This document shows, one piece after another, positions 33,633-41,443 of a stretch of DNA of 43,936 nt. Both the position numbers and the translations under genes were made by a program. The notes under the pieces are model-generated. The model made no database searches. It was not told where the DNA came from and was given only the letters and a program-made list of their open reading frames with translations. The DNA lies in the NCBI GenBank assembly GCA_025451775.1, contig JANWJU010000092.1:1-43936 (forward strand), written 5' to 3'. Position 1 is the first letter of the stretch, and each line of letters starts with the position of its first letter. Source of the DNA: Terriglobales bacterium (GTDB taxonomy: Bacteria > Acidobacteriota > Terriglobia > Terriglobales > SCQP01).

Positions 33633-34023
33633 CTTGCTCCCGCCGGTGCTCTTTCAACCGCTGGGCAGCCGCGCGGCGGTCGCGCAGGGTTTCCAGAATC
33701 TTGCGCGCCTGTTGGCGCTCGGTCAGGCGGAGACACTGGGCGTGGTGGGCGGCGGCCAACTCATCGATGTTCCCGCGCAGGCGCGGCAGGTGTTCGGCCA
33801 GGCTGGTCTGCCGCAGGGCCGCGGCTTGCAACTCCGCGCCGCAGGTGCCCTCGGCGCCGGTCAGTCGCCCGGAGCTGAACTCCCGCATCTGCATATGGGC
33901 GGCTTCCAAGGCGGCGCGAGCGGACGCGAGGCGTCCGGCGATCAACGCCAGACGCATCTCCTCCTGCCGCTCCAGGCTTTGGCGCAGGCTCAGCAAGCGC
34001 GCGAGTGAGCGGTGGAAGGCCAT
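33598..34023 (-). CDS. fliJ: Flagellar export chaperone FliJ
   Basis: FliJ is the coiled-coil stalk of the flagellar export ATPase and an escort for export chaperones. The 141-residue product is nearly all helix with Arg/Gln/Glu/Leu-rich heptads (LLSLRQSLERQEEMRLALIAG at the start, LRDRRAAAQRLKEHRREQAT near the end). Identification rests on size, coiled-coil nature and its place four bases after fliI. The ATG at 34023 is the best start; the frame upstream lies inside fliI. It is the last gene of the flagellar operon visible here and overlaps convergent hemH by 35 bases. Confidence 0.8.
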   Translation of the reverse strand: MAFHRSLARLLSLRQSLERQEEMRLALIAGRLASARAALEAAHMQMREFSSGRLTGAEGTCGAELQAAALRQTSLAEHLPRLRGNIDELAAAHHAQCLRLTERQQARKILETLRDRRAAAQRLKEHRREQATLDELFLLRR

Positions 34024-34027
34024 GGCG

Positions 34028-35344
34028 CTAAACCGGCAGCTCCAGCAACTGCTGGATGGCGTCCTCGATCGGCACGCGCACCCCGGCGGCTTGGCGCGCA
34101 TAGGCATTGATCGCGGGCAACGCCTGCAGCGCTTGGTCCAACAGCGGATCGGCGCCGCTCTGATAGGCGCCCACCCGGACCAAATCCTCCGAGCGTTGAT
34201 AGGCGGCGAGCAATTGCCGTACGCGCGTCGCCTTCTGCCGGTGCTCCGGGTTGGTGACCGCGGGCATCAGCCGGCTCAGGCTGTCCAGTACGTGGATTGC
34301 CGGATAGTGGCCCTGCGCGCCCAACTGCCGGTCCAGGATGATGTGCCCGTCGAGCAGGGACCGCACCGCGTCCACGAGCGGATCCTGCTGGTCGTCGCCT
34401 TCCATCAAGACGGTATAAAACGCGGTGATGCTGCCGTGACGGAACCGTCCGGTGCGCTCCACCAGCCGCGCCAACATGGCGAACACCGACGGGGTATACC
34501 CTTTCGCCGTGGGCGGTTCCCCCGCCGCCAATCCGATCTCCCGCTGGGCCATGGCGAAGCGGGTGAGCGAATCCACCACCAGCAGCACCTGGCGCCCGCG
34601 TCCGGCGAAGTACTCGGCGATGGAGGTGGCCGCCAGCGCCGCCCGGATGCGCAGCAGCGGCGACTGATCCGAGGTGGACACCACCACCACGGCGCGTTTC
34701 CGCCCCTCCTCGCCCAGAGCGTCGGTGAGGAACTCGCGTACCTCGCGGCCGCGTTCCCCCACCAGAGCCAGGACGGTGAGATCGGCGGCGGTGTGGCGCG
34801 TCATCATGCCGATGAGCGTGCTTTTCCCGACGCCGCTGCCGCCAAAGATGCCCAGGCGCTGGCCGCGTCCGCAGGTCAGCAGTCCATCCAGGACGCGGAT
34901 GCCCGAGCCCATGGGCTCGCGGATCAGCTCCCGCTCCATGGGCGCGGGCGGATCGGCGTCGTAGGGACGGGAGCTGTCGGTGAGGATATCGCCCCAACCA
35001 TCGACGGCAATGGCGCCGCCATCGGTGACCCGGCCCAGCAAGGCATCGCCCACGGGCACGGTGGGCTTGGCGCCCCAGGTGACGATGGCATCCCCATAGC
35101 GGATGCCGCGCGGCGCGCGCAGCGGCATGCTCAGCACGGTGGCGCCACGGAAGCCGATCACTTGCGCTTCGCTCTCGCCTTCAGCGCCGCGGATCAGGCA
35201 GCTCTCCCCCACCGAGCAGGGCGGCCCTTCCGATTCCACAATCTGCCCCACCGCTTTGGTCACCCGCCCGCGCCAGCGCCACGTCGGGGTGAGCTCCAAG
35301 CGGTGGCGATAGCCGGCCAGGACACTGGCTTCAGGCACGATCAC
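34028..35344 (-). CDS. fliI: Flagellum-specific ATPase FliI
   Basis: FliI is the F1-beta-like ATPase of the flagellar type III export apparatus. The 438-residue protein has Walker A GGSGVGKST (168-176), the export-ATPase phrases LVGERGREVREFLTD and VVSTSDQSPLLRIRAA, Walker B VLLVVDSLTRFAMAQRE, and the YTPSVFAMLARLVERTG segment. These separate it from F1 subunits. The start at 35344 overlaps the fliH stop by 14 bases. fliJ follows by four bases. Length is typical. Confidence 0.95.
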   Translation of the reverse strand: MIVPEASVLAGYRHRLELTPTWRWRGRVTKAVGQIVESEGPPCSVGESCLIRGAEGESEAQVIGFRGATVLSMPLRAPRGIRYGDAIVTWGAKPTVPVGDALLGRVTDGGAIAVDGWGDILTDSSRPYDADPPAPMERELIREPMGSGIRVLDGLLTCGRGQRLGIFGGSGVGKSTLIGMMTRHTAADLTVLALVGERGREVREFLTDALGEEGRKRAVVVVSTSDQSPLLRIRAALAATSIAEYFAGRGRQVLLVVDSLTRFAMAQREIGLAAGEPPTAKGYTPSVFAMLARLVERTGRFRHGSITAFYTVLMEGDDQQDPLVDAVRSLLDGHIILDRQLGAQGHYPAIHVLDSLSRLMPAVTNPEHRQKATRVRQLLAAYQRSEDLVRVGAYQSGADPLLDQALQALPAINAYARQAAGVRVPIEDAIQQLLELPV

Positions 35345-36089
35345 GTTCGGTATCCTCGTTGGCCCAGATCGCCGTGCGCCGCTGCAGTAGATCCAAAAAA
35401 CCCTGCTCGATCTCCCGCAACTGAAACTCCCAACTCAATTCGGTGACCCCGGTGTCGGTTTCCAACCGGCAGCCCGCCGGTTCCAGCGCGGCGTCGGCGC
35501 GCACCCGGGGTGGATTCGTCAACGGGCGATTGCGGCGCAGCAGTTCCTCCCAGCGGGCCAGGCTCGAGGGCGGCACGACCAACTCCACCGGCGTTCCCGC
35601 CGCCAGGGGATCGAGGGCCACGCGCACCGTTCCCGCCAACAGCAGCGGATCGATCTGCGCTTCCCGGTGCAGCACTTTGCGGGCGATGGCCAGCACCATC
35701 TCCACCATCTCCCGCTCGATCTGCCGGAAATACTCCTGCCGTTGCCGGTCAAAGGTGTGCAGCGCCTGCGCGAGCGCCGCCCGTTCCTGCACCAGCCGCT
35801 GCTCCAACTCGGCGCGCAACTCCTGCTCGGCCAGCGTCCGCGCCTGCTCCCAGAAGGCCTCCCGCGCCTCGGCCCGCGCCTCCGTGCGCGCCGACTCCAC
35901 CAGCGCCTGCGCCTGCTTCTGGCTCACATAGAGGTCCGGATCCGGAATGTTCCCATCGTCGTCCGCCTCCAGGTCCGGCAGGTCCAGTTCCGGCGCGGCA
36001 CCCGCGGCCTTGCAGTCGCGATAGACAAAAGTTTTCACCGCCTCGCGCGCTTCCGCGGGCGGCGCCGGATCAGACAACAAATTCTTCAT
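35331..36089 (-). CDS. fliH: Flagellar assembly protein FliH
   Basis: FliH is the peripheral stalk that binds FliI and links it to the C-ring. The 252-residue protein has an acidic N-terminus, a long helical coiled-coil (QALVESARTEARAEAREAFW to EQRLVQERAALAQALHTF, about 70-130) and a C-terminal V-type-stalk-like domain with VLAIARKVLHREAQID and a final VTELSWEFQLREIEQGF. The ATG at 36089 (MKNLLSDPAPPAE) overlaps fliG by 20 bases and is preferred over a frame extending further upstream. Sequence is weakly conserved in this family, so position in the operon carries much of the call. Confidence 0.87.
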   Translation of the reverse strand: MKNLLSDPAPPAEAREAVKTFVYRDCKAAGAAPELDLPDLEADDDGNIPDPDLYVSQKQAQALVESARTEARAEAREAFWEQARTLAEQELRAELEQRLVQERAALAQALHTFDRQRQEYFRQIEREMVEMVLAIARKVLHREAQIDPLLLAGTVRVALDPLAAGTPVELVVPPSSLARWEELLRRNRPLTNPPRVRADAALEPAGCRLETDTGVTELSWEFQLREIEQGFLDLLQRRTAIWANEDTERDRA

Positions 36090-37095
36090 TGTTATCCGCC
36101 TTGAGCACCATCTTGCCTTCCATCTCCAGCCGGCGGGCGAGGGTGACGCCCTCCTGCTGCGCCCGCATGACGTCCCGCGTCCGGATCGGCCCCAGCGCCT
36201 CGATATCTTCCACCAACATCTCGGCCGCACGGCTGGAGAGGGCCTGCATGATATGGCTGCGCAGGTCGCCGCCCGCGCCCTTCAGCGCCAGCGCCAGCGT
36301 GCGCTTATCGATCTGTGCCAGCCACTCGCGCAGGCTGGTCTCCGGGACCGAGATCAAGTCCTCGAAGGTGAACATCAGGTTGCGGATGCTCAACGCCATG
36401 TTGGGATCGCTCTGTTCGATCGTCTCCAACACCATCTTGCTGGTGCCCATATCCGAGCGGTTGAGAATGTCGGCCACCGCTTTGACGCCGGCGTAGGCAC
36501 GCCGGCTCTTTTCTCCCAGACTGTCGAACTTGCGGTGCAGCACCACCGAGATCTTTTCCGCCACTTCGGGGGAGAACTGCCGCATCTCGGCCAGGCGGCG
36601 CACCGACTCCGCGCTCAACCGCTCCGGCAGCAGGGACAACAAGCTGGAGGCGGCGCGCACGCCCAAATGGGCGAGGATCACGGCAATGGTTTGCGGATGC
36701 TCATCCTGGACAAACTTGGCCAGTTGCGGTGGATCGGCTTGCTGCAACGAGTCCAGATTTCCGGCCCGTGCTTCCTGGGCTTCCATGACCTGGGCCAGCA
36801 GCGCGCGCGCGTCGCGCTCACCGAAGGCTTGAATCAGCAGGTTGGTGGCGTACTCGGTGCCGCCTTGGGCCAGATAGGTCTGGGTCAAAAGGAGCTGGTG
36901 GTACTCCTCCAGCACCAGCCGTGCCTCCATGGGGGCGACGTTGCTGATTTCACTGATCTCCTCGGTGAGGCGCTGCACCTCGGCGCGCGGGAGGCAGCGG
37001 TAGACCGAGGCCGCGGCCTCGTCGCCCAGCAGCACCAAGAGCACGGCGGCCTTGCGTACCCCGGCGTTGGCGGTGCTGGTCATGGCGGTGCTCAC
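36070..37095 (-). CDS. fliG: Flagellar motor switch protein FliG
   Basis: FliG forms the part of the C-ring that touches the stator and sits on FliF. The 341-residue protein has the N-terminal FliF-binding region (VRKAAVLLVLLGDEAAASVY), the central EHPQTIAVILAHL motif, and the C-terminal torque domain with FTFEDLISVPETSLREWL and the charged ridge KGAGGDLRSHIMQALSSRAAEML. The GTG at 37095 overlaps the fliF stop (GTGA) and has GAGG seven bases upstream, so it is preferred to the ATG at 37083. Length and motifs are typical. Confidence 0.95.
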   Translation of the reverse strand: MSTAMTSTANAGVRKAAVLLVLLGDEAAASVYRCLPRAEVQRLTEEISEISNVAPMEARLVLEEYHQLLLTQTYLAQGGTEYATNLLIQAFGERDARALLAQVMEAQEARAGNLDSLQQADPPQLAKFVQDEHPQTIAVILAHLGVRAASSLLSLLPERLSAESVRRLAEMRQFSPEVAEKISVVLHRKFDSLGEKSRRAYAGVKAVADILNRSDMGTSKMVLETIEQSDPNMALSIRNLMFTFEDLISVPETSLREWLAQIDKRTLALALKGAGGDLRSHIMQALSSRAAEMLVEDIEALGPIRTRDVMRAQQEGVTLARRLEMEGKMVLKADNNEEFVV

Positions 37096-38843
37096 GACGT
37101 TTCCTCGCGGCGCTTGTTCATCCACACCCGCACCAGCCGGCTGGCGACGGCAGGCTCATGCTTGACCCGCTCGGCCACGCGTTCCTTGAGCTGCATCACG
37201 CTTTGCAACTCAGGCGGGACGTCCAGCGGGCTGGCCTTCAAGAGATCGGTCACGTTGATGAACTCGGGAAGGGGCTTGGACACCGCGGCGGATTGAGACG
37301 CCGTCACGGCGCTGGCCTGGCGATCGGCATCGGCCGCAAGACGGTAGTCGGCCGCTCCCGCCGCTTGGGCACTGAGCTGCGCCCCCGCCGGCGCCGGGGG
37401 CGGTGCTGCCGCCGCCCGCGGGCGCATCAGGAGCCAGCCCCCGGCCAGCAACAGCAAGAGCAGAAGGGCGCCTCCCCACAACGCCGGCGCGGATTCCAGC
37501 GTCTGCAGCGGACTCACCGGCGCCGGCTCGGGTGCCGGTGCTGCCGCTGGCGGCGCAGTGAAGGGCAGGTTCGAGATCGTCAACACGTCCCCGCGGCTGG
37601 TATCGATGCCGATGGCGGCTGCCGCCAGCGCCTGCAACTGGGTCAATTCGGTGGCGCTGCGCGGCTGGGCCACGGTGACCGTCTTGCCCTGCTGGACCGT
37701 GGTTTGCGTTCCATCATCGATGACGACGGCGGCCGTGACGCGCTGGATGGTGCCCGCGGGCCGGACGATGTGGTTGACGCTGCGGCTCACCGCGAAGGTT
37801 TGGTTCTCGCTTTGCTCGCCCGGCGTCGTGCCCACACCCAACTGGGCATTGAAGCTGGTGCCGGGCGCTTGTGCCTTGGGCAGGTTGCTGGTGGTGCCCG
37901 GCACCCCCGCCGCGCCCGCCGCGCTCGCCCCCACTGTGCTCGTGCTCTGTGAGCTGAGCACCGCCGTCGCTTGCGGATCGTAAGTCTCCTGGGTGTCATC
38001 GGCGCTGGTGGGATCGTACTCGACGGCCACGCTGGCCCGCACATGCGCGGCCCCAACCACGGGCGCCAGCGTGGCCAGGATCTTGTCCCGCAAAGCATCT
38101 TCAAGTTGCGTCTGGGCCGGCGACCCGGTGCCGCCCGGGGAGTTCACCAGCGACATCTGCCCGCTCGCGTCCATGATCGAGACGTTGAGGGGGCTGAGGT
38201 GATCGACGGCGCTCGCCACCAAGTGCTGGATGGCGGTCGCCATGGCGGGATCGAGCGTCCCATCCCGCAGCGTCAGCAGCACCGCCGCCTTGGCCGGCCG
38301 TTGCTCGGTGGTGAACAGGGAATCGTGGGCCATGGTGATGTGCACCCGCGCCGCCTGCACGTCGCGGATGGTCTCGATCGTGCGCTCCAACTCGCCCTCG
38401 AGCGCGCGCTGGTAGTTGACCTGTTCGGCGAAGTCGCTGCTGCTCCAGTTGGTCTTGTCGAATAGCTCGAAGCCCATTTGCCCGCTATGCGGCAGGCCGC
38501 GGGCGGCGAGCTGCACCCGCGCCCGGTCCAAGTCGGTGCTGGGCACGCTCACGCTGGTGCCATCGGTGGAGGCGTCATAGGGGATGCTCAGGCCGCTCAG
38601 CACGTTGGCCACTTCCTGGGCGTCAGCGGGCTGAAGCGCGCTGTAGAGCACGCTGTAGCCGGGCTTGGCCATCAGGTGCACGAACACCACCAGCACCACG
38701 ATCACCGCCGCCACCCCGCCGCCAATGCCGTAGCGCTGGCGCGGACTCAGATGGCCGATCAACTGGCGCGCTTGCCGCAGCGCCTGCTGGGCTTGCCCAT
38801 CGGGCGCGCCGGTGTGGGCGAGGGGATTAAGTGCGAGGCCCAT
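37092..38843 (-). CDS. fliF: Flagellar MS-ring protein FliF
   Basis: FliF builds the MS-ring in the cytoplasmic membrane, the base on which the flagellum is assembled. The 583-residue protein has a first membrane segment (about 41-60, AAVIVVLVVFVHLM) and the ring-building motif with YSVLYSALQPADAQEVANVL. Further phrases are VQLAARGLPHSGQMGFELFD, YQRALEGELERTIETI and ARVHITMAHDSLFTTEQRPA. A second membrane segment (LWGGALLLLLLLAGGWLLM) precedes the FliG-binding C-terminal tail. The Ala/Ser/Thr-rich insert around 285-345 is low complexity. It overlaps fliG by four bases. Confidence 0.94.
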   Translation of the reverse strand: MGLALNPLAHTGAPDGQAQQALRQARQLIGHLSPRQRYGIGGGVAAVIVVLVVFVHLMAKPGYSVLYSALQPADAQEVANVLSGLSIPYDASTDGTSVSVPSTDLDRARVQLAARGLPHSGQMGFELFDKTNWSSSDFAEQVNYQRALEGELERTIETIRDVQAARVHITMAHDSLFTTEQRPAKAAVLLTLRDGTLDPAMATAIQHLVASAVDHLSPLNVSIMDASGQMSLVNSPGGTGSPAQTQLEDALRDKILATLAPVVGAAHVRASVAVEYDPTSADDTQETYDPQATAVLSSQSTSTVGASAAGAAGVPGTTSNLPKAQAPGTSFNAQLGVGTTPGEQSENQTFAVSRSVNHIVRPAGTIQRVTAAVVIDDGTQTTVQQGKTVTVAQPRSATELTQLQALAAAAIGIDTSRGDVLTISNLPFTAPPAAAPAPEPAPVSPLQTLESAPALWGGALLLLLLLAGGWLLMRPRAAAAPPPAPAGAQLSAQAAGAADYRLAADADRQASAVTASQSAAVSKPLPEFINVTDLLKASPLDVPPELQSVMQLKERVAERVKHEPAVASRLVRVWMNKRREETS

Positions 38844-38870
38844 GGTCGTTCAGGTGTGGCCGCAAGCCGG

Positions 38871-39179
38871 CTAAAACGCCATGTGGGAGATGTCCTGATA
38901 CGCTGCCACCGCCTTGTTGCGGAGCTGCAGCATCAGGCCAAAGGCCAGGTCCGATTTCTCCACCGCGATCATGCTGGCGTGCACGTCGCCGCCGCTGCCG
39001 TTGACCAACTGGCTCACCTGCGTGGCGGCGTTGGACTGCAGCGTTTCCATCTGCTGCAACGCCCCTTGCATCTCCTGGGCAAAGCTGGCCCCGGCGCTAG
39101 TGTTGCTGTCGGCGCCGGCCGCGCCAGCCGGATCCACCCTGGGCGTGAAGACCGGTGGCGTAATGGGCGGAATCATCAT
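38871..39179 (-). CDS. fliE: Flagellar hook-basal body protein FliE
   Basis: FliE joins the MS-ring to the rod. The 102-residue protein has a variable Pro-rich N-terminus and the conserved helical C-terminal half: FAQEMQGALQQMETLQSN, VHASMIAVEKSDLAFGLMLQ and LRNKAVAAYQDISHMAF. The VHASMIAVEKSDLAF wording is distinctive for the family. It lies between flgC (10-nt gap) and fliF (27-nt gap). Confidence 0.93.
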   Translation of the reverse strand: MMIPPITPPVFTPRVDPAGAAGADSNTSAGASFAQEMQGALQQMETLQSNAATQVSQLVNGSGGDVHASMIAVEKSDLAFGLMLQLRNKAVAAYQDISHMAF

Positions 39180-39189
39180 GGTCTAGGCC

Positions 39190-39642
39190 CTAACGCAGCA
39201 GCGTCAACGACTGCTGGATCATGCTCTTGGTGGCTTGCGCGGCGGAGATGTTGAGCTGATAGGAACGCACGGCTTCCATCAGGTCGGTCATCTCCTGCGC
39301 CGGGTTCACGTTGGGATAGGTGACGTAGCCCTGCGCGTCGGCGTTGGAGTTGCCGGGCTCATAGCGCCGCACCAGCGGCGTGTTATCCGTTACCACCGCC
39401 TCGACCGCCACCCCGGGCGCGGCGGTGTCAACCATCCCGCCGCCGGGCGCCCCCGCCGCCGCCAGGGCGTCGGAGAAGGGCATCTGGTGGGAGGCGAAAA
39501 CCACCTCCTTGCGCCGGTACACTTGCCCAGGGTTGGCGCCGGCGCTCTGCGCGTTGGCCAGATTGCTGGTGACCACCTCCGCCCGCTGCCGTTCCGCCAA
39601 CAGCGCGGAGGCGCTGATATCGAGGACCCCAAAGAGATTCAT
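39190..39642 (-). CDS. flgC: Flagellar proximal rod protein FlgC
   Basis: FlgC forms part of the proximal rod. The 150-residue protein has the rod-protein N-terminus LDISASALLAERQRAEVVTS NLANAQSA (split here) and the C-terminal YVTYPNVNPAQEMTDLMEAV, RSYQLNISAAQATKSMIQQS segments typical of FlgC. Its start overlaps the flgB stop in an ATGA junction. Length is slightly above the usual 135-140 because of a Gly/Ala insert near residues 55-75. Confidence 0.94.
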   Translation of the reverse strand: MNLFGVLDISASALLAERQRAEVVTSNLANAQSAGANPGQVYRRKEVVFASHQMPFSDALAAAGAPGGGMVDTAAPGVAVEAVVTDNTPLVRRYEPGNSNADAQGYVTYPNVNPAQEMTDLMEAVRSYQLNISAAQATKSMIQQSLTLLR

Positions 39643-39995
39643 GGCGTCGAACTCCCGCCGTTGATGGCCATGTTCAGCCGGTTGAACTCCTCCCGCAACA
39701 GCGCCACCCCGGTCGAAAACTGCAACTGCGTTTGCGCCATCAGAAACGACTCCCGGTCGAGGTTGACGTTGTTGCCGTCGGGCCGGGCCAGCAAACCGCT
39801 GACGGTGTGCTCCGCCGCCGCCGGATCCTGGCCTGCCTCGGCAGCGGCCAGCGCTTGGGAGAAATTCAAATCCCGCGTCTGGTAGCCGGGCGTATCGATG
39901 TTCGCCATATTGGCGGCGATCAGGCTCTGGCGCGTCGTGGCCACATCCAGGTAACCCTGGAGCTGCTGCAGCAATGGCGGGTTCAGTAAATTCAT
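39639..39995 (-). CDS. flgB: Flagellar proximal rod protein FlgB
   Basis: FlgB is the other early rod subunit. The 118-residue protein has LQGYLDVATTRQSLIAANMA NIDTPGYQTRDLNF (split), then the spacing of NVNLDRESFLMAQTQLQFST and a C-terminal REEFNRLNMAING, as in FlgB. The ATG at 39995 matches family length; a start at 40037 would overlap the upstream regulator's 3' end. It follows the sigma-54 activator gene by 19 nt. Confidence 0.93.
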   Translation of the reverse strand: MNLLNPPLLQQLQGYLDVATTRQSLIAANMANIDTPGYQTRDLNFSQALAAAEAGQDPAAAEHTVSGLLARPDGNNVNLDRESFLMAQTQLQFSTGVALLREEFNRLNMAINGGSSTP

Positions 39996-40014
39996 GGCGG
40001 CGGCTTCCCGCCGA

Positions 40015-41319
40015 TCATTCAGCACGGCGAGGGCCAAAGCGGACCGGCGGGGGCGCTTGCAGGGCGGGAAAATATTCCGTTCCCAGGCGGCCGCGCCCGT
40101 CGCATAAGATCAAGGCCCGCTCCATCGTGTGCTGCAGTTCACGGACGTTGCCCGGCCAGTGATGGCCTTCAAGCAGCGCCTCCGCCTCCGGCGTGAGCAG
40201 CGCGTCATTGCATTCTGGGCTGCCCTGGCTCTCCCGGCTGTCATCGCAGTTCCGGCCGCCAGCGCCGCCGCGGACCGTCGCGCCGGCATCAGCTTGCAAT
40301 TCTCTTAGGAAGTGGCGCGCCAGCGGCAGCACATCCTGGGGACGTGCGCGCAGCGGTTGCAGTTCGATGGGGAAGACCGCCAGCCGGTAGTACAGGTCGC
40401 GGCGGAACCGCCCCGCCTCCACCGCCGCCGCTAAATCCTGATTGGTGGCCGCCACCACGCGCACGTCCACGCGCTGCGCCTCGTTGCTGCCCAGCCGCTG
40501 CAACTCCCCTTCCTGCAGAAAGCGCAGCAGCTTGGCTTGCAGCATCAGCGGCATCTCCCCGATCTCGTCCAGAAACAACGTACCGGTGTGCGCCGCCAGA
40601 ATGCGCCCCACGCGCGTCTGCACCGCCCCGGTGAAGGCGCCGCGCAGGTAACCGAACAGCTCCGACTCCAGCAACGCTTCTGGAATGGCGGCGCAGTTCA
40701 CCACCACCCAGGGCCGCTGCGATCTTCCGCTCGTCTGATGGACGGCGTGCGCGATCCTTTCCTTGCCGGTGCCCGTCTCGCCCAGCAGCAAGACCGTGGT
40801 CCGGCGCGGCGAGACCATCCGCACCAGGTTGGACAGATCCCGCAGGTGCGCGCTCTCTCCAACCAGTCCCGGCAACAGCTCGGCGCGGTGCCCGGGGTTC
40901 AGCCCCTCTGGCGCCTCCCTGGCCCCCAGATCGTTTGTTCCTGCACTCGCGACCGGCGCACCCCGCAGCGTGTCCAGCAAGCGGCGCAGATCGCCGCTCG
41001 CCGCCGTCTTCCGCGGCGGCGTCTTCGCGCCCGGACGCGCCGAGTCACAGAACTCGATTTCCAGTTGCGGGTACTGCGACGACACCAGCCCCGCCAGCTC
41101 CTCGGCATCGAGGTCGGGGAGTTGCCGGTCCAGGAGCAACCCAGTGTAGCGGTCAAGCTCGAGTTTGAGCAGCGCGTCAGCACCTCCCAGCGCCTCCACG
41201 CCCTGCTGGCGCGCTCCGGCCAGCAGATCGAGCATTTGTTTGCGAAAACCGGCGTTGCCGCTGGCCACCATGACGTGGGCCCGCGGTAACGTCGCCATGG
41301 ACGACGTGGCTGATGACAA
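40015..41319 (-). CDS. Sigma-54-dependent activator (flagellar), lacking a DNA-binding domain
   Basis: The 434-residue protein has a degenerate receiver-like N-terminal domain (about 14-125; a lone Asp64 in LLLDRQLPD, but the usual acidic pair is missing). An AAA+ sigma-54 interaction domain follows: GETGTGKE Walker A (180-187), GAFTGA loop (227-232), LFLDEIGE Walker B (248-255) and WPGNVREL (388-395). An unusual polar insert lies at about 342-372. It ends about 40 residues after WPGNVREL with no Fis-type helix-turn-helix, like FlgR of Helicobacter pylori. The TTG start at 41319 is supported by GGAGGTG seven bases upstream, better than the ATG at 41298. It heads the flagellar operon, so it probably activates sigma-54-dependent flagellar promoters. 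Confidence 0.83.
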   Translation of the reverse strand: MSSATSSMATLPRAHVMVASGNAGFRKQMLDLLAGARQQGVEALGGADALLKLELDRYTGLLLDRQLPDLDAEELAGLVSSQYPQLEIEFCDSARPGAKTPPRKTAASGDLRRLLDTLRGAPVASAGTNDLGAREAPEGLNPGHRAELLPGLVGESAHLRDLSNLVRMVSPRRTTVLLLGETGTGKERIAHAVHQTSGRSQRPWVVVNCAAIPEALLESELFGYLRGAFTGAVQTRVGRILAAHTGTLFLDEIGEMPLMLQAKLLRFLQEGELQRLGSNEAQRVDVRVVAATNQDLAAAVEAGRFRRDLYYRLAVFPIELQPLRARPQDVLPLARHFLRELQADAGATVRGGAGGRNCDDSRESQGSPECNDALLTPEAEALLEGHHWPGNVRELQHTMERALILCDGRGRLGTEYFPALQAPPPVRFGPRRAE

Positions 41320-41372
41320 GGCGCAACACCTCCGAGACGTAGGCGAAGTATGTGGATGGATGTTAAGAATCC

Positions 41373-41391
41373 GATTAAATGAAGATTAAAT
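41373..41391. repeat. GATTAAAT direct repeat in the divergent flagellar/glycosyltransferase promoter region
   Basis: GATTAAAT occurs at 41373-41380 and 41384-41391, 11 bp apart, about one helical turn. It is the only AT-rich stretch in the 125-nt gap between the activator and the glycosyltransferase genes and probably holds promoters for both, but no clear -35/-10 or -24/-12 pair was found. Confidence 0.35.
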
Positions 41392-41443
41392 TTCTCTATT
41401 GATGTTACGGCCCTGGCCGTGCTCCTTGCATTCCTGTCAGTTC

